A DNA stretch of 64,000 nucleotides from Amylostereum areolatum. Taxonomy: Eukaryota > Basidiomycota > Agaricomycetes > Russulales > Stereaceae. Where the stretch lies: contig SAXG01000056.1 of NCBI GenBank assembly GCA_012932865.1, positions 124,001-188,000 of the forward strand, given 5' to 3'. Within the stretch, counting starts at the first letter, position 1; every line of letters begins with the position of its first letter. Below the pieces are notes generated by a model. The model saw only the letters and a program-made list of their open reading frames with translations. It did not search any database and was not told the DNA's origin. The position numbers were made by a program, and so were the translations under genes. This document shows positions 46,240-59,016 of the stretch, piece by piece.

Positions 46240-49200
46240 CTATGAACGTGAACGCGTGCGTTCGTGGGTGTAAGGATCCGACTCAAACTCGCTAAGCGGT
46301 CGTCGGTTGTTCAGCGAACTTGCGAACTGCCGTTGCCAGTTATCGAAATCACCCACAGATACCCGGTCGCCGTACGCCAATGCCTCCGAACTTGAGTTGC
46401 TGACGGGACGATCCGAGATGGAGATGCCAGAAATGGGACGGTCGCGTCCGAACGTCGGGTTGTCGTCTTCCAGGAGGAGACCGATCTTGTGAGATAGCTG
46501 CTCGTTTTCCCGCTTCAGGTTGTTGTTCTCGTTGCTGAGCTGCTCCATCAACGATTCGCCGTGCCCGCCGCGCGAGATGACCAGGGCCGATTGCAGACGC
46601 TCAACCTCCTGCTCCAGTTCCTCGACACGCGAGAGACGTTCGTCGGACTCGCGTTGAGCGGCGATGAGGTTGTCTCGCATGTGACCAAGGTCCTTCTCGA
46701 GAGAGTCGATGCGAAGACGGAAGTCCTTGTTGTCGTTGGCGAGGCGTTGGGACTGGCGTTGGGCATCGATGAGCTGAGTACGAAGAGTCTCGCTTGCTTT
46801 GCCATCGTCGGACATTGGAGTACCACGGCCATTAACACGACTGCGACTTGAATCCGTACCGCCAGATGATCCACGAATAGATTCTACTTCAGTAAGGAGA
46901 CCGGTGTTAAGGGTCTTCTGCTTGACAAGCTCGTCCTTCAATCGGCGGTTGAGACGCTCAGTTTCCCTGGAAGAAGATTAGATACAAGCCTCACAAGCAT
47001 ATACGATACTCACTTGACGAGCTGAAGCGCTAGACGATAATCGTCTTCGAGCTGTCGCATCCTCGCCTTGTAAGTCCTCTCAGCCTCCTCGACACGACGG
47101 TCCGACTCGAGTGTCCGGTTGTCTGAGTAGCTGTCGTCCCCATTCCGGCTCATCACAGCAGGGCTCTGTGTGGACCGAAGACGGTCGAGCTGAGTGGAGA
47201 TGACCGTCACCTGTGTCTCCGCATCCCGCTTCTGGCGAGTGACGGCTTGCAGCTCTCGCTCAGTCTTCTCCTGCATGCGGCTGAACTCGGCGAGTTTGTC
47301 CTCCAACTCCGCGACCCGGTGAATGGCCTCGCTGTCAGATTTGTTGGGCAGACCATCGTTGTCGAGAACGATGTCATTTTCCTCCAAGTAGTTGCGAAGC
47401 ATGCTCAACCGAAGCTCGGCCTCAGAGGCCTCCTTGGATTTCTGCCTCAGCTCCGTCTCGCGTAAGGTGAGATCCTTGCGCATGCGTCCTGATTCGGCGA
47501 GAGCATCGGAGAGTTGAGAGCGAAGACCTGCGACCTGCGAACGAAGAGCGATCTGCTCCGTCTCGCTTTCCCGAGCTTTGCGACGTTCTTGGGTGAGCTC
47601 AGCCTGCATATCCTCCATGCGGTGGGTAGTGTCCATCATGGCGGCCCGAACGTTAGCCATCTCGGTGTCCATGGCCTGGATCTTCTCGAGGTGAACCCGA
47701 GTGAGACGATCCTCGTCTGATTTTAAGTCCCGATGGGTGTCGAGGAGTTCGCCCAAGCCAGTGGTTGTTAGCGCACGGAAAGCATCTGCCTCTTCCCGCG
47801 ACTTGGCCCACGAGTTTCTCCGTATCTGCCAAGTGAGCGCGGACCGCCTCGAAGCTCCGTATTTCGAGCCTCGAGTTCCCCGCGAAGCTCCGCCAGATCC
47901 GACTCGTACTGCTGGATCTGTTTGCGGGCGGTCTCACTATGCTGATCGACCTCGGCAGCGCGTGCTGTCGTCTTTTGGAGCGCATCACGAGCTTGCTCGA
48001 GGGCGCGCACAGTGCCGGTCGTGCAAGGACCGTAACTCCTGGACTTGCTCCTTCAGAGACACCACCTCCGAATCTTTCATGTCCAAGGCGGACGTTTGCG
48101 TAAGCAGGCGGTTCGAATGGTCGCGTAGGGCGGTATCCAAGTTTGCGTGCTGCTCTTGCATCTCCGTGTGGTCCCTCAGTATGCGCATGTGCGATTCTTC
48201 CAATGACTCTGCACGTTTCATGGCCTCCGTGGCGCGAGCCTGAGTTTGGTCAAGAAGCGAAGACTTGAGGTTCAAGGACTCGGTGAGCTCTGCGACCCGA
48301 CGCTCCTGCAAGGTTCGTTCGGCGAGCGCTGCCGCCAGCTGCTTCTCCAAGCCAGCCAAACGATCCCGCTCCAGACGTGCGACATCCCGGTCAGAAGATG
48401 CTTCCAGCGCGGCAAGCTTCGCGCGATAGTACGCGGCTTCTTGCACGGCAGACGATCGTTGGCGCTCAGCATCGTTAATCCGTTCCGATGCGTTACGCGC
48501 TTGGTCAATCATGGAAGCCTGGTATAAAGTTAGTACGCAGTCATCATAGAGCAGTGAGTGGGACATACCTGCAGACGAGCTCTTAGCTGCTTCAAATTGA
48601 CGACCACCTCAGGTCATCTTGGGTTCGCCCTCTTCAATTTCTTGTAGGACACCCTCCGGCACGTCCTCGCCGACGTCCGCATAAATAAAGCCAGACCTGC
48701 TCGCCTTCGTTAACGCCGCCTTCATCCACTCCTCCTTGCGCTTGAGGTCTTGGAGTTCCGCGTCTCTGGCCTTCAGGTCACGCAAAAGATCCTTGCGTCA
48801 CGTTGCCAATCGAGCCTTTTCCTCCACCATGGTTTGCGAACCCGTTCAGGCCGCTACCCGCGGGACTGTAACCATCCGGAGACTTGATCCGGTCGACCAG
48901 AGGAGATGCACTTCGGGGGCCGTTAGAAAAGCCGTTGATGTTCATGGCAACGCCGGTCATGTTGATAGTAGGAGATGCAGCGCGCACTGCCGTCTGTTCG
49001 GGAGACTTAGCACGATCCCGGAATGCTTCGGCCAGTGAAGGGTCTGGTTCCTCGCCATCCTCTTCGCGCATGGGAGCCTTGCCTTTGCCATTCACAAGCG
49101 GACCGCCTTGAACAACAGAACCGTTGGCTTTCGTTTGACGACCTGATGGTGACATCGCGCGCCGCGGGTCCTCACTGTCCGAGCCCTGGACGATGGGCGA

Positions 49201-51001
49201 CTGTGACCGGATACCCATCGCTTGATCAGCCCCCACAGACGTTTTCCGGGTGCGCGGTGCCTTGTCTGAGGAGTTTTTCGTCCCATCAGCTTGGGGATAC
49301 TTAATGTGTTCTTGAAATGCAAGTCAACACCGTACCAGGGGGAAAAGAAGATGATAACACACTGGTGTCAAGCACGTGTATGACGGCAGGCTCGTCCTGC
49401 ATCTGACCAACATACGACTCCCCACCAAGGACAAAGACTCTCGCGCCGAAAGAAGCCATGGCGTGGCCCGAACGGCCACTTGGGCTGGGCCCCATATTTT
49501 GGAACATAAACCAACGTTGACCTAGACCAGCTGCGTCAGAACCGGACTCTAGTCCACGGAAACGAACCGAGTGCTTACTTGAAATCTTGAAAGCCGTTAG
49601 GTCGCTTAGGTCCTTGCCGTCGATACCACGGCCTCCGAAGACGTACATGACATCATCAACAAGGGCCGCAGCATGGCCCTCCCGAGGAGAGGGAATGTAG
49701 CCGATGCAGGTGAGCTCAGTCCATTGACGAGTCGGCACGTCGAACATCCACGTATCATTGTAGTGATATTGACCGTCTGTGCCACCAAAGCTATAACGGG
49801 TCAAGTACGATGTTAGCGCCAGAATGAATAAACAGGTGAGCAGAACGCACATGATGATATGCTCTCCATGAGTGATGCAAACGTGGCCCGTGCGCCGTGC
49901 AGGTTTGGGTGAGCCAGACGCGGGCTCGTATTGCTCCCAAGACGCCTTCACTTTTACTGTGCGAAGCTAAGTCATGACTGGTACGTTGAAAGAAGAGGTG
50001 ATACGCACGAGAGTTAAGGTCGAAGGCCCACAGGTCGTTCAAAAATTCGCCATCCACTTGCCCTCCAAAGATAAAGAACTTGGAACCGACCATCGTCACG
50101 GCGTGGCCGTATCGTCCCACGGGACAATACCCTGCGACCTGTACCCGGGTCCATTCTCTGGACTCTGTAGGTACCGTCAGTACAGCGACTGATTAGACGA
50201 CGATGGAGGGGAACTGACGGAGGTTGAGGAGATACAATCCTTCGTCCTGCTTTTCCTTCCCTTCCATCTTTGTATCACCACCCCATATCAAGAGCACACT
50301 GCTGACGAGAGCTCCAGCATGGCCCACTCGAGGGCCTGGAATCTCGCCGCTGGTTTGCAGGAGAGTGGCGCTGAGGTCGCGGGTAGAGAATACGTAGAGG
50401 TCATTGCGAGCGGTTTCGTGTACGAGGCCGCCGAAGAGGAAAGAGTTCTCCTGCGCCGGTAGCAATAGCCGGCAAGGCGTGACCATATCTTGGAAATGGT
50501 GACGGTGATGGGGTTTGTGGAACGGGGGCGGTGGACTTGGGGAGAGCAACGGGGGCTTGAAGATGAAGACGGCGGGCGGACCAGGGATATGAGGGCCGTG
50601 AAGAAGGATTGGCCTGGTTGAGAAGGTTGCTGTTGAACGAGTTGGGAGGAAGAGGCCTGGGCAGGCGGAGGTGGTTGCTGAGCAGGAGCAGGCGGAGGCG
50701 CGTTGGGTGCACCCGGGGCGCTGGGGCTGGTGCTGTTGCCGCGAGTGACACGAGCAGGGCCGTTTGCCTGAGGGTAAGTGACCGGAGCTTGCTGCTGCTG
50801 GACACTGGGAGGAGGTGAGTACGAGAAGCTGGCAAGGATAAAGGGCGACGCACACTTCCAAGGCGCTGTCCCTCGCCTGCGTGTTCTTCTCCTGCTGCTG
50901 CTTGTCCTGGAAGAAGAGAGAAGGATAAGAATTGGAGATGGGATGAGAGCGAAGTGAGGGAATGTCACATTCGGGTGCTTCTTCCTTGAGAAGAAGGACA
51001 T
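46240..51001 (-). CDS. tea1: Tea1-like cell-end polarity protein: kelch propeller plus long coiled coil
   Basis: Tea1 homologues ride microtubule plus ends and mark growing cell tips in fungi. The first exon [11 protein letters not shown] (51001) is followed by [17 protein letters not shown] and a Gln/Pro-rich linker. The kelch domain runs from [13 protein letters not shown] and [17 protein letters not shown] to HVLDT, with blades [60 protein letters not shown] and [20 protein letters not shown]. After a Ser/Pro-rich spacer, about 700 residues form coiled coil ([53 protein letters not shown]). Reading it as one protein needs seven single-base frame corrections, near 50600, 50440, 48810, 48612, 48013, 47850 and 47794, all of the same sign. 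The short paralogue at 32984-34445 lacks them. The tail ends THERTRSRS at 46240. Confidence 0.88.
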
Positions 51002-51874
51002 TCTCCTTGTTCTGCTGCCTAAGATGGACGGTATGATTGAATGCGAGGGGGGAAGGAGCGGCTGTAGATGAGGGTTAGAGGAGAAGAGCGAATGAAAGAC
51101 AGGCCCTGCCTGGCAATTGCATGCAGCAGCAGTGAGAGCAATCCGCGCAAGAGCGTTCGCAAAGGCACCGTCGTCCCCGAACCTGATATCCTCCCACGCC
51201 TCCCACCCACTCCCCCTCTCCTCCAATATGATGATCACAACATACTATCTCGTTCAAACACTCTTTGTCATTACCGACAACCTACGCATACATCTGCTAC
51301 TGGTGGCCTCGACAACCGTTGAGGATGTACTGTACTGTCGACCTCCAGTCTAAAAGATCTGCTATTCTCGTGAGAAGGTTGGTTGTCATTGTTCAGCAGA
51401 TGAACAACGGCTTCGCCTTGGATTGGATCATCTCGAGACGCATCGTCGTTACTCATGGCGTGCCCCTCAGGCGGTGTACCATGGACCAACAATAGTAAGA
51501 CGCTGCGTGCGCCATCGCCCGTAAATTGATCCTAGGAAGGTCTAGCAAAACGAGAACAAAACCAGACAGATAGTATGCAGAGAATGAAAGAACCAGCGAA
51601 ACGTCAAGAATCGTACGTAACGATGTGAGTAAGTGAGTCGTGGCTAGTCACAAATAAAGCAAATATTAATGCACTGAAGAACAAGTCCGAGAACGTGTAT
51701 GGGTATGAGATGAGGAGTTTTACATGTTTACGAGTACACTAAGCTATGTAGTCATGTCCAAAGATCCACGATGCAAAGCAGGGACGATAAATGAGAGAGC
51801 GACAGCAATACCTCAATAACAAGATAACGAAACGGACGAAGACCCACGCATATACCCACACAAGAGGATAAGAA
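51002..51874. other. Upstream region of the Tea1 homologue and 3' region of the Pro-rich gene
   Basis: About 870 bases lie between two minus-strand genes. The half next to 51002 should hold the Tea1 promoter. The half next to 51874 is AT-rich and fits a 3' untranslated region. No RNA gene is seen. Confidence 0.45.
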
Positions 51875-54414
51875 TCACCTTCGCTGCTTGCTTAGCAGAC
51901 GTTTCGGCTTCGAATCCTCGCGCATGGTGTTCGCCCTCCGCGCAGGGCCGGGCAATGCATCGGGGTCAAAACCAGGCCTATATGCTCCCGCGCGCACCTC
52001 TGCCATCTCCTGCTTTACCGGACGTATTTCCGTCATCTCCGGCTTAGCACGGTCGTGCCGTCCAAAGCCCAACAAAGCAAAGAGGCCACCGCGGTGCGAC
52101 GGTGGGGCTGCGGGTGCGCTCCTTTTGCGCAAGAGATTGCGCGCACCCTCTTGATGCATCTGGACTGTGCTCGCGTGGACAGGTGGCTGAGCCGGGGGTG
52201 ACGTGAATCGTACGTTCTGCTCGGGACGTCGTCCTTGTGGAGGTGATTGTTGTGGGTGCGGTTGCGGTTGCGGCCGGGGTTGCTGAGGATATGGCTGTTG
52301 ATATACAGGTTGTTGGTATGGTTGATGAGTGGGTACCGGTTCAGGAGCGGGGGCGAGAGGGGTAGGCATGACGAGTCGTCTGGGGATATGCCTAGGCGCG
52401 AGACCCGTTTGGGTGGCGGAGCTCATGATCGAAGGTGGAGGGCGATGCATGTCGGGGGCCGGTGGCGAATTGTCATTCAGGTTGAGGTTCCTCATTGTTT
52501 CGGACGGTGACTCGTAACGTCGGGCGGTCGCGGACGGCGAAGGTCCTGAAAGCGTACGTTGGCGGGCGTGGGAAGGAATCGACGGCGCGGGGGGAGACCT
52601 CGATGATGCGGGAGGGACACTCTGTGGGGGTCCTCGGGACTGAACTGGGAACCGGGAGGTAGTTGGGAGAGGGGGAGGGGCATCGTGACGATGAGGAAAT
52701 GACTGGTGCGCGTTGGCGACAGCGGGTGCGGACTTGGGCGCGGAGACAAGATCGAGCGACCACTGTGACTGTTGGAAACTATCGCGGTTTAATGGTGGGG
52801 GCCGGCGTTCATGGCGGGCAAGGGGATCGATTTCGTAAGATGAGTTTTGGGCTGGTAAGGGTTGACCTGCTTTCGCAGGGTAATCCAAGACATTCGGGGG
52901 ATCGAGAAGGGAAGAAGGACGGTGTAAGGGCAGAGGCCGTCCTGGGACCGTGGCTAAGGTGTTTGCACGTTGCGGCTCCCTACCGTAGGGCGGTGCAGGT
53001 TGCGGGTTTTGCGGTACCTGCGAGATGTTCAAAGGAATATGAGACGTCCCGGGAGGACCATGTGATTGATTACGACGTAGCACAGACGGCTCAGTGCCTC
53101 GGATCGCAGGGCTGTTTCTCGTAGACGTGTATCCATACGCGTAGGTGGGGCTGGAGGTGCCATCCGGTGGATACGTCGCTGGCGAGCGAGCAAGGGGCAA
53201 GGGTGGCCCCGTGGACGGTTGGAATATGGAGTGCTCCAGGATTTGGCCCGGCTTCAAGTTGAGAACAAGCGGGTTCGCAGGATCTGAAGTAGCTGTCTGC
53301 TGGATGGGCGTAAGAACGTTGACCTCCAGATCGAGACACAACAAAAAACATAATTTACTTTGCGTCTCCTGGATTGGTGCGCAGCACCGGCGGCGTCGCG
53401 TGCACCTCGCTGACGGCCTGGCCCAGGGTTAGCACCATTTGTTGGATTTGATGCTGGTCCGAGAGCAGCGGCGATTGCCTCGTAGGGACCGTTGTGATGA
53501 ATGCCAACGCCGTATGGGTTGGACTCGTCTAATTCGTCAATGGAATCCAGATCTTTGAGCGGGGGCCTCGTGGAGGCCTTGTGAGTTTGGGACGGTTGTT
53601 CGGGAGGGGAAGACCGTGACGGAGGCTCGTACGCGAGAACTACAGGAGCCGGTTTCGAGTCAACGGGTGTACCGTCAGAGTGGCTACCCGGTGTATTGAG
53701 GGTCGAGGACGAGCTGGTGGAGTGGCTGTCTCCAGATTCGCCGTAGGCGGGAAGAGATGAAGCTGAGGTACGATTAACATTGCCGTTACTGGGATCGTAT
53801 AAATACGGGGACAGGATGTCGTCACGAAGGTAGCTGAGGCCATCATATCTGGAGGAAGTGGCGGACGGCGGCGTGGGGACAGAAATCCGGGATGCGGAAC
53901 TGTAGACGGACAAGGAGGCGAGTGAGGAAGGGAAGGGTGGCTTGGGTGGCTTGGGAGGCTGCGGGTGGGTGGGAACGGGGGGAGGTCGTGAGTGGGCTAC
54001 AGGACCAGGGAAACCACCGGCGAAGGGGACATCGTATGAAGGATCAGGAGGGATTGCGACGCCTTGGCGTTCCCAAGCGTGGGGGTTCAGATGGGGATCG
54101 CCTGCGAACGCCGGGTCTTCGTAGAGCGAACGGCGGAGGAGGGTGGGCGGGGAGTTGAAGGGGGCGGGGGCGGCCATGGCAGGCGGGGCGGAAGGGACCG
54201 GTAAATCGCGGGGAGGGGATGTTATATACGGATCCGGAGAAATTGAAGGAACAGGAATGGATTGACGTCGAGGGTGGGGTAAGGGACGCCCTCGGGATTG
54301 CGGCTCGGAAGATTGGAAAGCAAGATCAAACCCGAGGGCGCCATTGTCGTGAACGGTCCCGGGCGATTCGTACCAGTGCCTTGGTGGGTGCAAGTGGGCA
54401 GAGCCTTGGGGCAT
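51875..54414 (-). CDS. Long Pro/Ser-rich disordered protein, unknown
   Basis: The start MPQGSAHLHPPRHWYESPGT is chosen at 54414 because the open frame upstream lacks another ATG. The protein is rich in Pro, Ser, Gln and His. Its few ordered-looking islands are ESNPYGVGIHHNGPYEAIAA, HQIQQMVLTLGQAVSEV, PLVLNLKPGQILEHSIFQPS and, near the end, GGLFALLGFGRHDR with the basic tail SKPKRLLSKQRR. NPYG and GPYEAI islands recur in disordered agaricomycete proteins as far as I recall, but no function is established to my knowledge. An intron at about 53280-53345 (GTAAAT...CCAG) precedes QTATSDPAN. Just upstream, near 53450, a one-base frame change is needed to read the helix DQHQIQQMVLTLGQAVSEV. Confidence 0.68.
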
Positions 54415-54738
54415 GTGCGCGGCAGGATGGGAAGCTCTTGGGAGAGGCGGCGAGATGCAATATGCAACACTTGAGCTATGTCCGGCACAGCGACCTTGAG
54501 AGAGAATAAAAAGGCCTAGGAGCGTTAAACAGAGGGGCTGGATGTATGCGATAGGCAAGATGAGGATTATTAGGATAAAAGAGAAGGAAGAGAACGGAGG
54601 AACGCGTTGGCCATGAGCGCCGTCGTTGGGTTGCTGCAGCCTGAGACGGCCTCGGACTCTGTGCTTCGCGACCCACGTGGCTTTTCCCCCATAGTCGCGT
54701 CTCTGCTCGCGTTCTCTTCCACCCCCACCGTCTATCAA
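54415..54738. promoter_or_regulatory. Divergent promoter region, Pro-rich gene / SLD2
   Basis: About 320 bases separate the two proposed start codons. An in-frame ATG at 54613 could extend SLD2 upstream. No clear TATA box is seen. Confidence 0.45.
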
Positions 54739-56500
54739 ATGGCCACCGAGCTCTCCGCTCTCCGCGCCGAACTCAAGTCGTTCGAACGCTCTTTCAAGGA
54801 AGAACACGGCCACGCTCCCTCTACGCAGGATATCAAGACGGCTGGTTTCGGTGCGTGTTCCGGTTTCCCACCGTTCGTCTCCCGAGTCCCATCGTTCATT
54901 TGTTCGATCGTCTGTAGCGGATCGATACAAACTGTACAAGAAACTGTCGAAAGCAGAAAAACCCTCTGCCTTTCCCTTACCCCCTTCCAATTCTGCCACA
55001 CGCTCATCCACTCCTCCCCCCGCCCCTTCCACATCCAACTCTCCCACTTTCATCCTCCCAAAGTCACGCGCAGTCAAAACGCAGACTGTCTCTAGCTCCA
55101 ACCCCTTTTCTCCTGTGAAAGACAAGACGAAACCGTCTGTCCACCTAACATCTCAGCCTAAGCTTCCAAATCCATTCGCAACGCCCACCAAGCCGAAACC
55201 TACATCTACTCCGCGCCCATCTTCCCGTCTCATTTCCCCAGATCCTTTCCCACCCCTCACATTCTCAAATGGTGCTGGCCCCTCTAATTCTCGTCCTCCC
55301 GCTCAACCGAATAATCCCGTATCGAGGGCCCGTAAACGCCTCCGCGGAGAGCCCGTCTCGCCCTCTCCCGTCAAAGAGAAGAGGCAACGAACAGAGACCG
55401 ACACTGTCATCCCGTTTCCTCAGCTTGATGCTCTCACCGCCGGAGACAGCGACGACGAGAACTTTCGGGATGCACAGCATGCCAACTCGTCCTTTGTTGC
55501 CGACTCACCCATGAAGGTCCCTCCCAAAGGCGCGGCTTTCAAGATCCTTTTCGAAGATAGCCAACCGTCCACTCTGCCCCTTCCGAAACCAGACTTCTCG
55601 CGCTCCAAAGCGTCTTCAACTAGCGGGACCTTGCTTCGTTCGCGATCGCAACGTGCTCGGAGCATGTCTCGATCGTCTGACGACCTCCCAGAGTATTCGA
55701 GATCGGAAATGAAACCTGGCGCGTCTACCAAGGAGCAGCGGCCCAAGCTCAAGAAGGAGAAGACCCGAAATGTCCGCGTCAACGGGTTCTCTTTTGGCAA
55801 GAACGATTTGTTTGCCTCTGTGGATTCCGCCGAGGACCCCTCCAAGAAGCTGCGAACAGCTGCGAATGGGAACGCGTCGCACCCCCGTACATCAACCAAG
55901 CGACGACTATCCGATGCTGCAGACCCCGAGGATGCCGGCCAATCACAGACAAACGCCCATTTACCTCTCCTGCCTCCTTCCCCGCCGCCTGCAGGATCAT
56001 CTTCATACAAAGGCAAGGCGAAGGTGACAGGTGGTAGGAAGAAGGCAAAGGTATCTGCAGACAACGAAGACGATGAAGACGAGGAAGAAAGCTCGGAAGG
56101 TGGTCAGATCACTGTTCGTGAATGGACATTTCAACGACATGGCCAGGATGGCTCCGCCACCAATGCTAGTGACGTTGATTCTGACCCCATCTTGGGTCTC
56201 GGTACGCACGATCGACAACGAACTGCATCTACACCCGGTCTTGGCAGCGATGATGAGCCTGGAGACTTTGAAGTCAACTTGCCTGACGAGCTTCGGCGTA
56301 TGCTGGCACTTTCCCCTTCCAAGGCCCGCGACGCGGAGGAAACAGGAACCGTGCAAGGCGTGCTCTACGGTATCCGAACCAAGCATTACGACGGCGAGAA
56401 GGGCGGAGATATCTGGGATGCAGGTGAATATGGTAACGAGCTCGAAGTCGAGGACGATTGGGAGGGTGAGCCTGTGCCGTGGGAGGTGGGTGAGATGTAG
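54739..56500 (+). CDS. SLD2: DNA replication regulator Sld2 (RecQL4 N-terminal-like)
   Basis: Sld2 is phosphorylated by CDK and then bridges Dpb11 to the replication origin complex. The N-terminal Sld2 motif is clear: ALRAELKSFERSFKEEHGHA, then DIKTAGFADRYKLYKKLSK. It spans a 67-base intron at 54851-54917 that joins in frame. Many Ser-Pro/Thr-Pro sites follow (NPFSPVKDKTKPS, RLISPDPFPP, GEPVSPSPVKEKRQR), as expected for a CDK target. Later conserved-looking islands are DNFRDA-type acid patches, GQITVREWTFQRHG, VNLPDELRRMLALSP and TVQGVLYGIRTKHYDGEKGG. No helicase domain is present, so this is the fungal Sld2 form and not RecQL4. The start at MATELSALR is preferred; ATG 54613 is an in-frame alternative. 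The tail ends WEVGEM. Confidence 0.9.
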
Positions 56501-57090
56501 AGGTCGCGTGTCCTGCGTGTATGTCGTCGTGTTTATCTGCTCGTCGCATCGCTTTCCTGCTGTCCACAGTCCCGCTGGCTTCTCGCGGAGCGCGGAATGC
56601 GCGTGTATGCGTCGCATTGCAACATGCGTGTAACACACTTGGCGAACCACGCCTATAAAGGTAACGTGCCCATCCACGCTACGCCCGATGTCGTGTCGGA
56701 TGACACAAGTCGGTTTGCCTCGGCTCTCCTTGTCACACAAGTGTATCGCCGTTAGGCGTTCGGAGGACATGCTGTCGATCGAATGCACCGTAACCGACCG
56801 CATTCTCCCATCTATGTGTTGTAGTGTTCTCCATCCTCGCCCAGATCCGGAACGCTCGTGGTGTTCGCGATGCTTGCCGACCACGGCGTGGGGAGCGGGT
56901 TCCCTCGCGTTGCCCCCAGCCCTCTTGGGCGTGCTTGAGGTTTCTCCGACCTAGTTATACCGCTTGCCAGCAGTGTTCTCTCCTTCGCAGTTCCCCCGGA
57001 CAAACTTTACTTACCCCGCATCTACCACGAAGCTTTCACAGTACGACCGATACGACGATTCACGCCCCAAGATCCCAGTATCTTTAACAA
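56501..57090. promoter_or_regulatory. Spacer upstream of the F-box-like gene
   Basis: About 590 bases hold the SLD2 3' region and the F-box gene promoter. A CTATAAAG element lies near 56653-56660, rather far from the ATG at 57091. Nothing else stands out. Confidence 0.45.
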
Positions 57091-59005
57091 ATGGCTTACC
57101 AACTCATGAAGGACGGTGATGCAACCCGCCGCTTGCTAGAGTATGTAGGCGACACTCAGGGCGGCAAGAGGACGCTGTCGAGGCTGTCGAGGACGTGCAG
57201 AGGCTTCTGCGAGCCCGGGTTGGGACTCCTCTGGAAGGAGCTCGACTCGCTCATGCCCCTCGTTACGTTGTTCCCAAGCACTCTCTACAAGAGAGCCAGG
57301 CGTCCCTGGCCTCGGACTGGTGAGTAGGTTATCGCATAGCTCTCTAAGCATGACGCTCATCTCGGACACCAACCAGGCTATTATGCCTATCGAAGAAGAT
57401 TGGAAGCAAATCCTTCACTATGGCGAATTCCGTCCGTCGCCTGACCTACGACGAGAGCCAGAAGGCCGTGTCCCCATCCTTCTTTCCCGTCATCGAGGAG
57501 TATCGTCCGCGGACTTACATCCTTCCCAACCTCACCACCCTCGTGTGGCGTGCCACCACTCCCGCGGGCCTCGAGCGCATCCAGCTCTTCCTCAACCCGG
57601 ACTTGCAAAATCTCGTATTGGAGATCGGTGCCCGGTTCCCCGAGCTCAGCACCTTCCTCGTCGACCTTTCCCTGAGGACGCGTCTGGCTTCGCTGTCCCT
57701 GAGTTGCCCCCATACCCTCCCCGAGAACTTCCCGCACCTCCTCGAGCCGCAGGACGAGCTCGAGAAGCTCGCGTTGATGGCACCAGGCGCGCTGTCCGCC
57801 GGCGTAGGCAAATGGGCGGCATCCCTCCCCATGCTGCGTTCCCTCGAACTCGACCTGACCGGTCGCTCGGGCATCGCCGTGGAAGGATTCTTCGACGATA
57901 TTCCTGTCCATGGATGGGATACCACTACGCCAAGCTCGGCCTCTGACAGTTCCGGGGTGTCGCGCGACAGTGGCGTGTTTTCGGCCGGAGAGGATATCGA
58001 TTTTACAAGCATCAAAAAGTCAACGTTGCAGTTGGTCGAAGGACCGCGTACCGCGCATCGGCGCGTTCGCACGTCTGCAGAGTCTCCACCTCACGGGAGA
58101 GGTGGGGAACGTGGTCACGTTCCTCAAGCACATCGCAAGCCCGCTCGTCAACCTCGAGCTCGTTGTCGAGGATCCATTCGACAAGGCCGATTGGCAAGAC
58201 CTTTGTTACCTCATATGTCAATATTTCGGGGACACCCTCCAGTCGCTGAAAGTCACGGCCAGCTCGGCGTCTCGTTTCGCAGACCTGGTACGGTCGACCC
58301 CGAGAGGAGACACTTTCGTAGCGCGCCGCCTACCCTCTCGACGGACTCTCCTACCTCCCTTGTCTCACCCGCCTGGAGATCGACCTCCCCGAGTCGATTC
58401 ATCCTGCGCGACTCGGACATTGCCAGCGTCGCCCGGGCATGCCCCAACATCGAGGTCCTGCGCTTGTGCCCAGCCGCGCGCTTCTCCATCCCGTCAGGCG
58501 GGCCGACGCTCTCGCTCGAGGGCCTTGCCTGCGCTCACGATGGGCTGCCGAAACCTGCATACCCTCGCGGTCGTCGTGAACGGTTCGGCGCCGCGGACGG
58601 ACTGACGTGTACTTCGACCTGTGCGTGTCCTCGCGCTCGCTCATGCGCCTGCAACTCGGCCACTCGTGGGTGCGCGACCCGCTCCAGATCGCCATCCTGC
58701 TCTCGCACCTCGCCCCGCGCCTCGACATGCTCAAGTGGTTCCACGACAAGAACAGGCCGGGGTATATCGAGACGCACGCGCAAGGGTGGCAGCGCGTTTT
58801 CGAGTTCTTGCCGTACCTGCAGGAGGTAAGGCTGACGGAGCGCTGGGTCGCACAATCGTACATACCCGAGGCACGGAACGCCATCATGGTCGATCGGGGC
58901 GTCGATGCGACTGTGTCCTACTTGCGACCGGAGCGTTGGGGCGTCGGTGAGCACGACAAGCGCAGGGGTGCAATGCATGCCACAAACGGTCAAGCCGGAG
59001 CGTAG
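57091..59005 (+). pseudogene. F-box/leucine-rich-like protein with at least six frame breaks
   Basis: The N-terminus LSRLSRTCRGFCEPGLGLLW resembles an F-box, the Skp1-binding part of SCF ubiquitin ligases. It is followed by a leucine-rich-like region, as in the many F-box proteins of Agaricomycetes: LPNLTTLVWRATTPAGLERI, LPMLRSLELDLTGRSG, FARLQSLHLTGEVGNVV, ACPNIEVLRLCPAARFS, CRNLHTLAVVV and LDMLKWFHDKNRPG. An intron (57318-57376, GTGAGT...ACCAG) separates the first two exons. The remaining coherent segments sit in frames that step by +1 near 57432, 58040, 58328, 58396, 58532 and 58605, with no intron at these points. Each segment is stop-free and plausible, so either the gene is newly dead or the sequence has single-base insertions. 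It ends at 59005. Confidence 0.65.
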
Positions 59006-59016
59006 AGGCACGAGTC

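Noticed and set aside
54415..55125. The upstream open extension of the Pro-rich gene, with a membrane-helix-like stretch
   Set aside because: It overlaps the SLD2 gene in antisense, has no ATG, and its hydrophobic stretch lies in the AT-rich divergent promoter.
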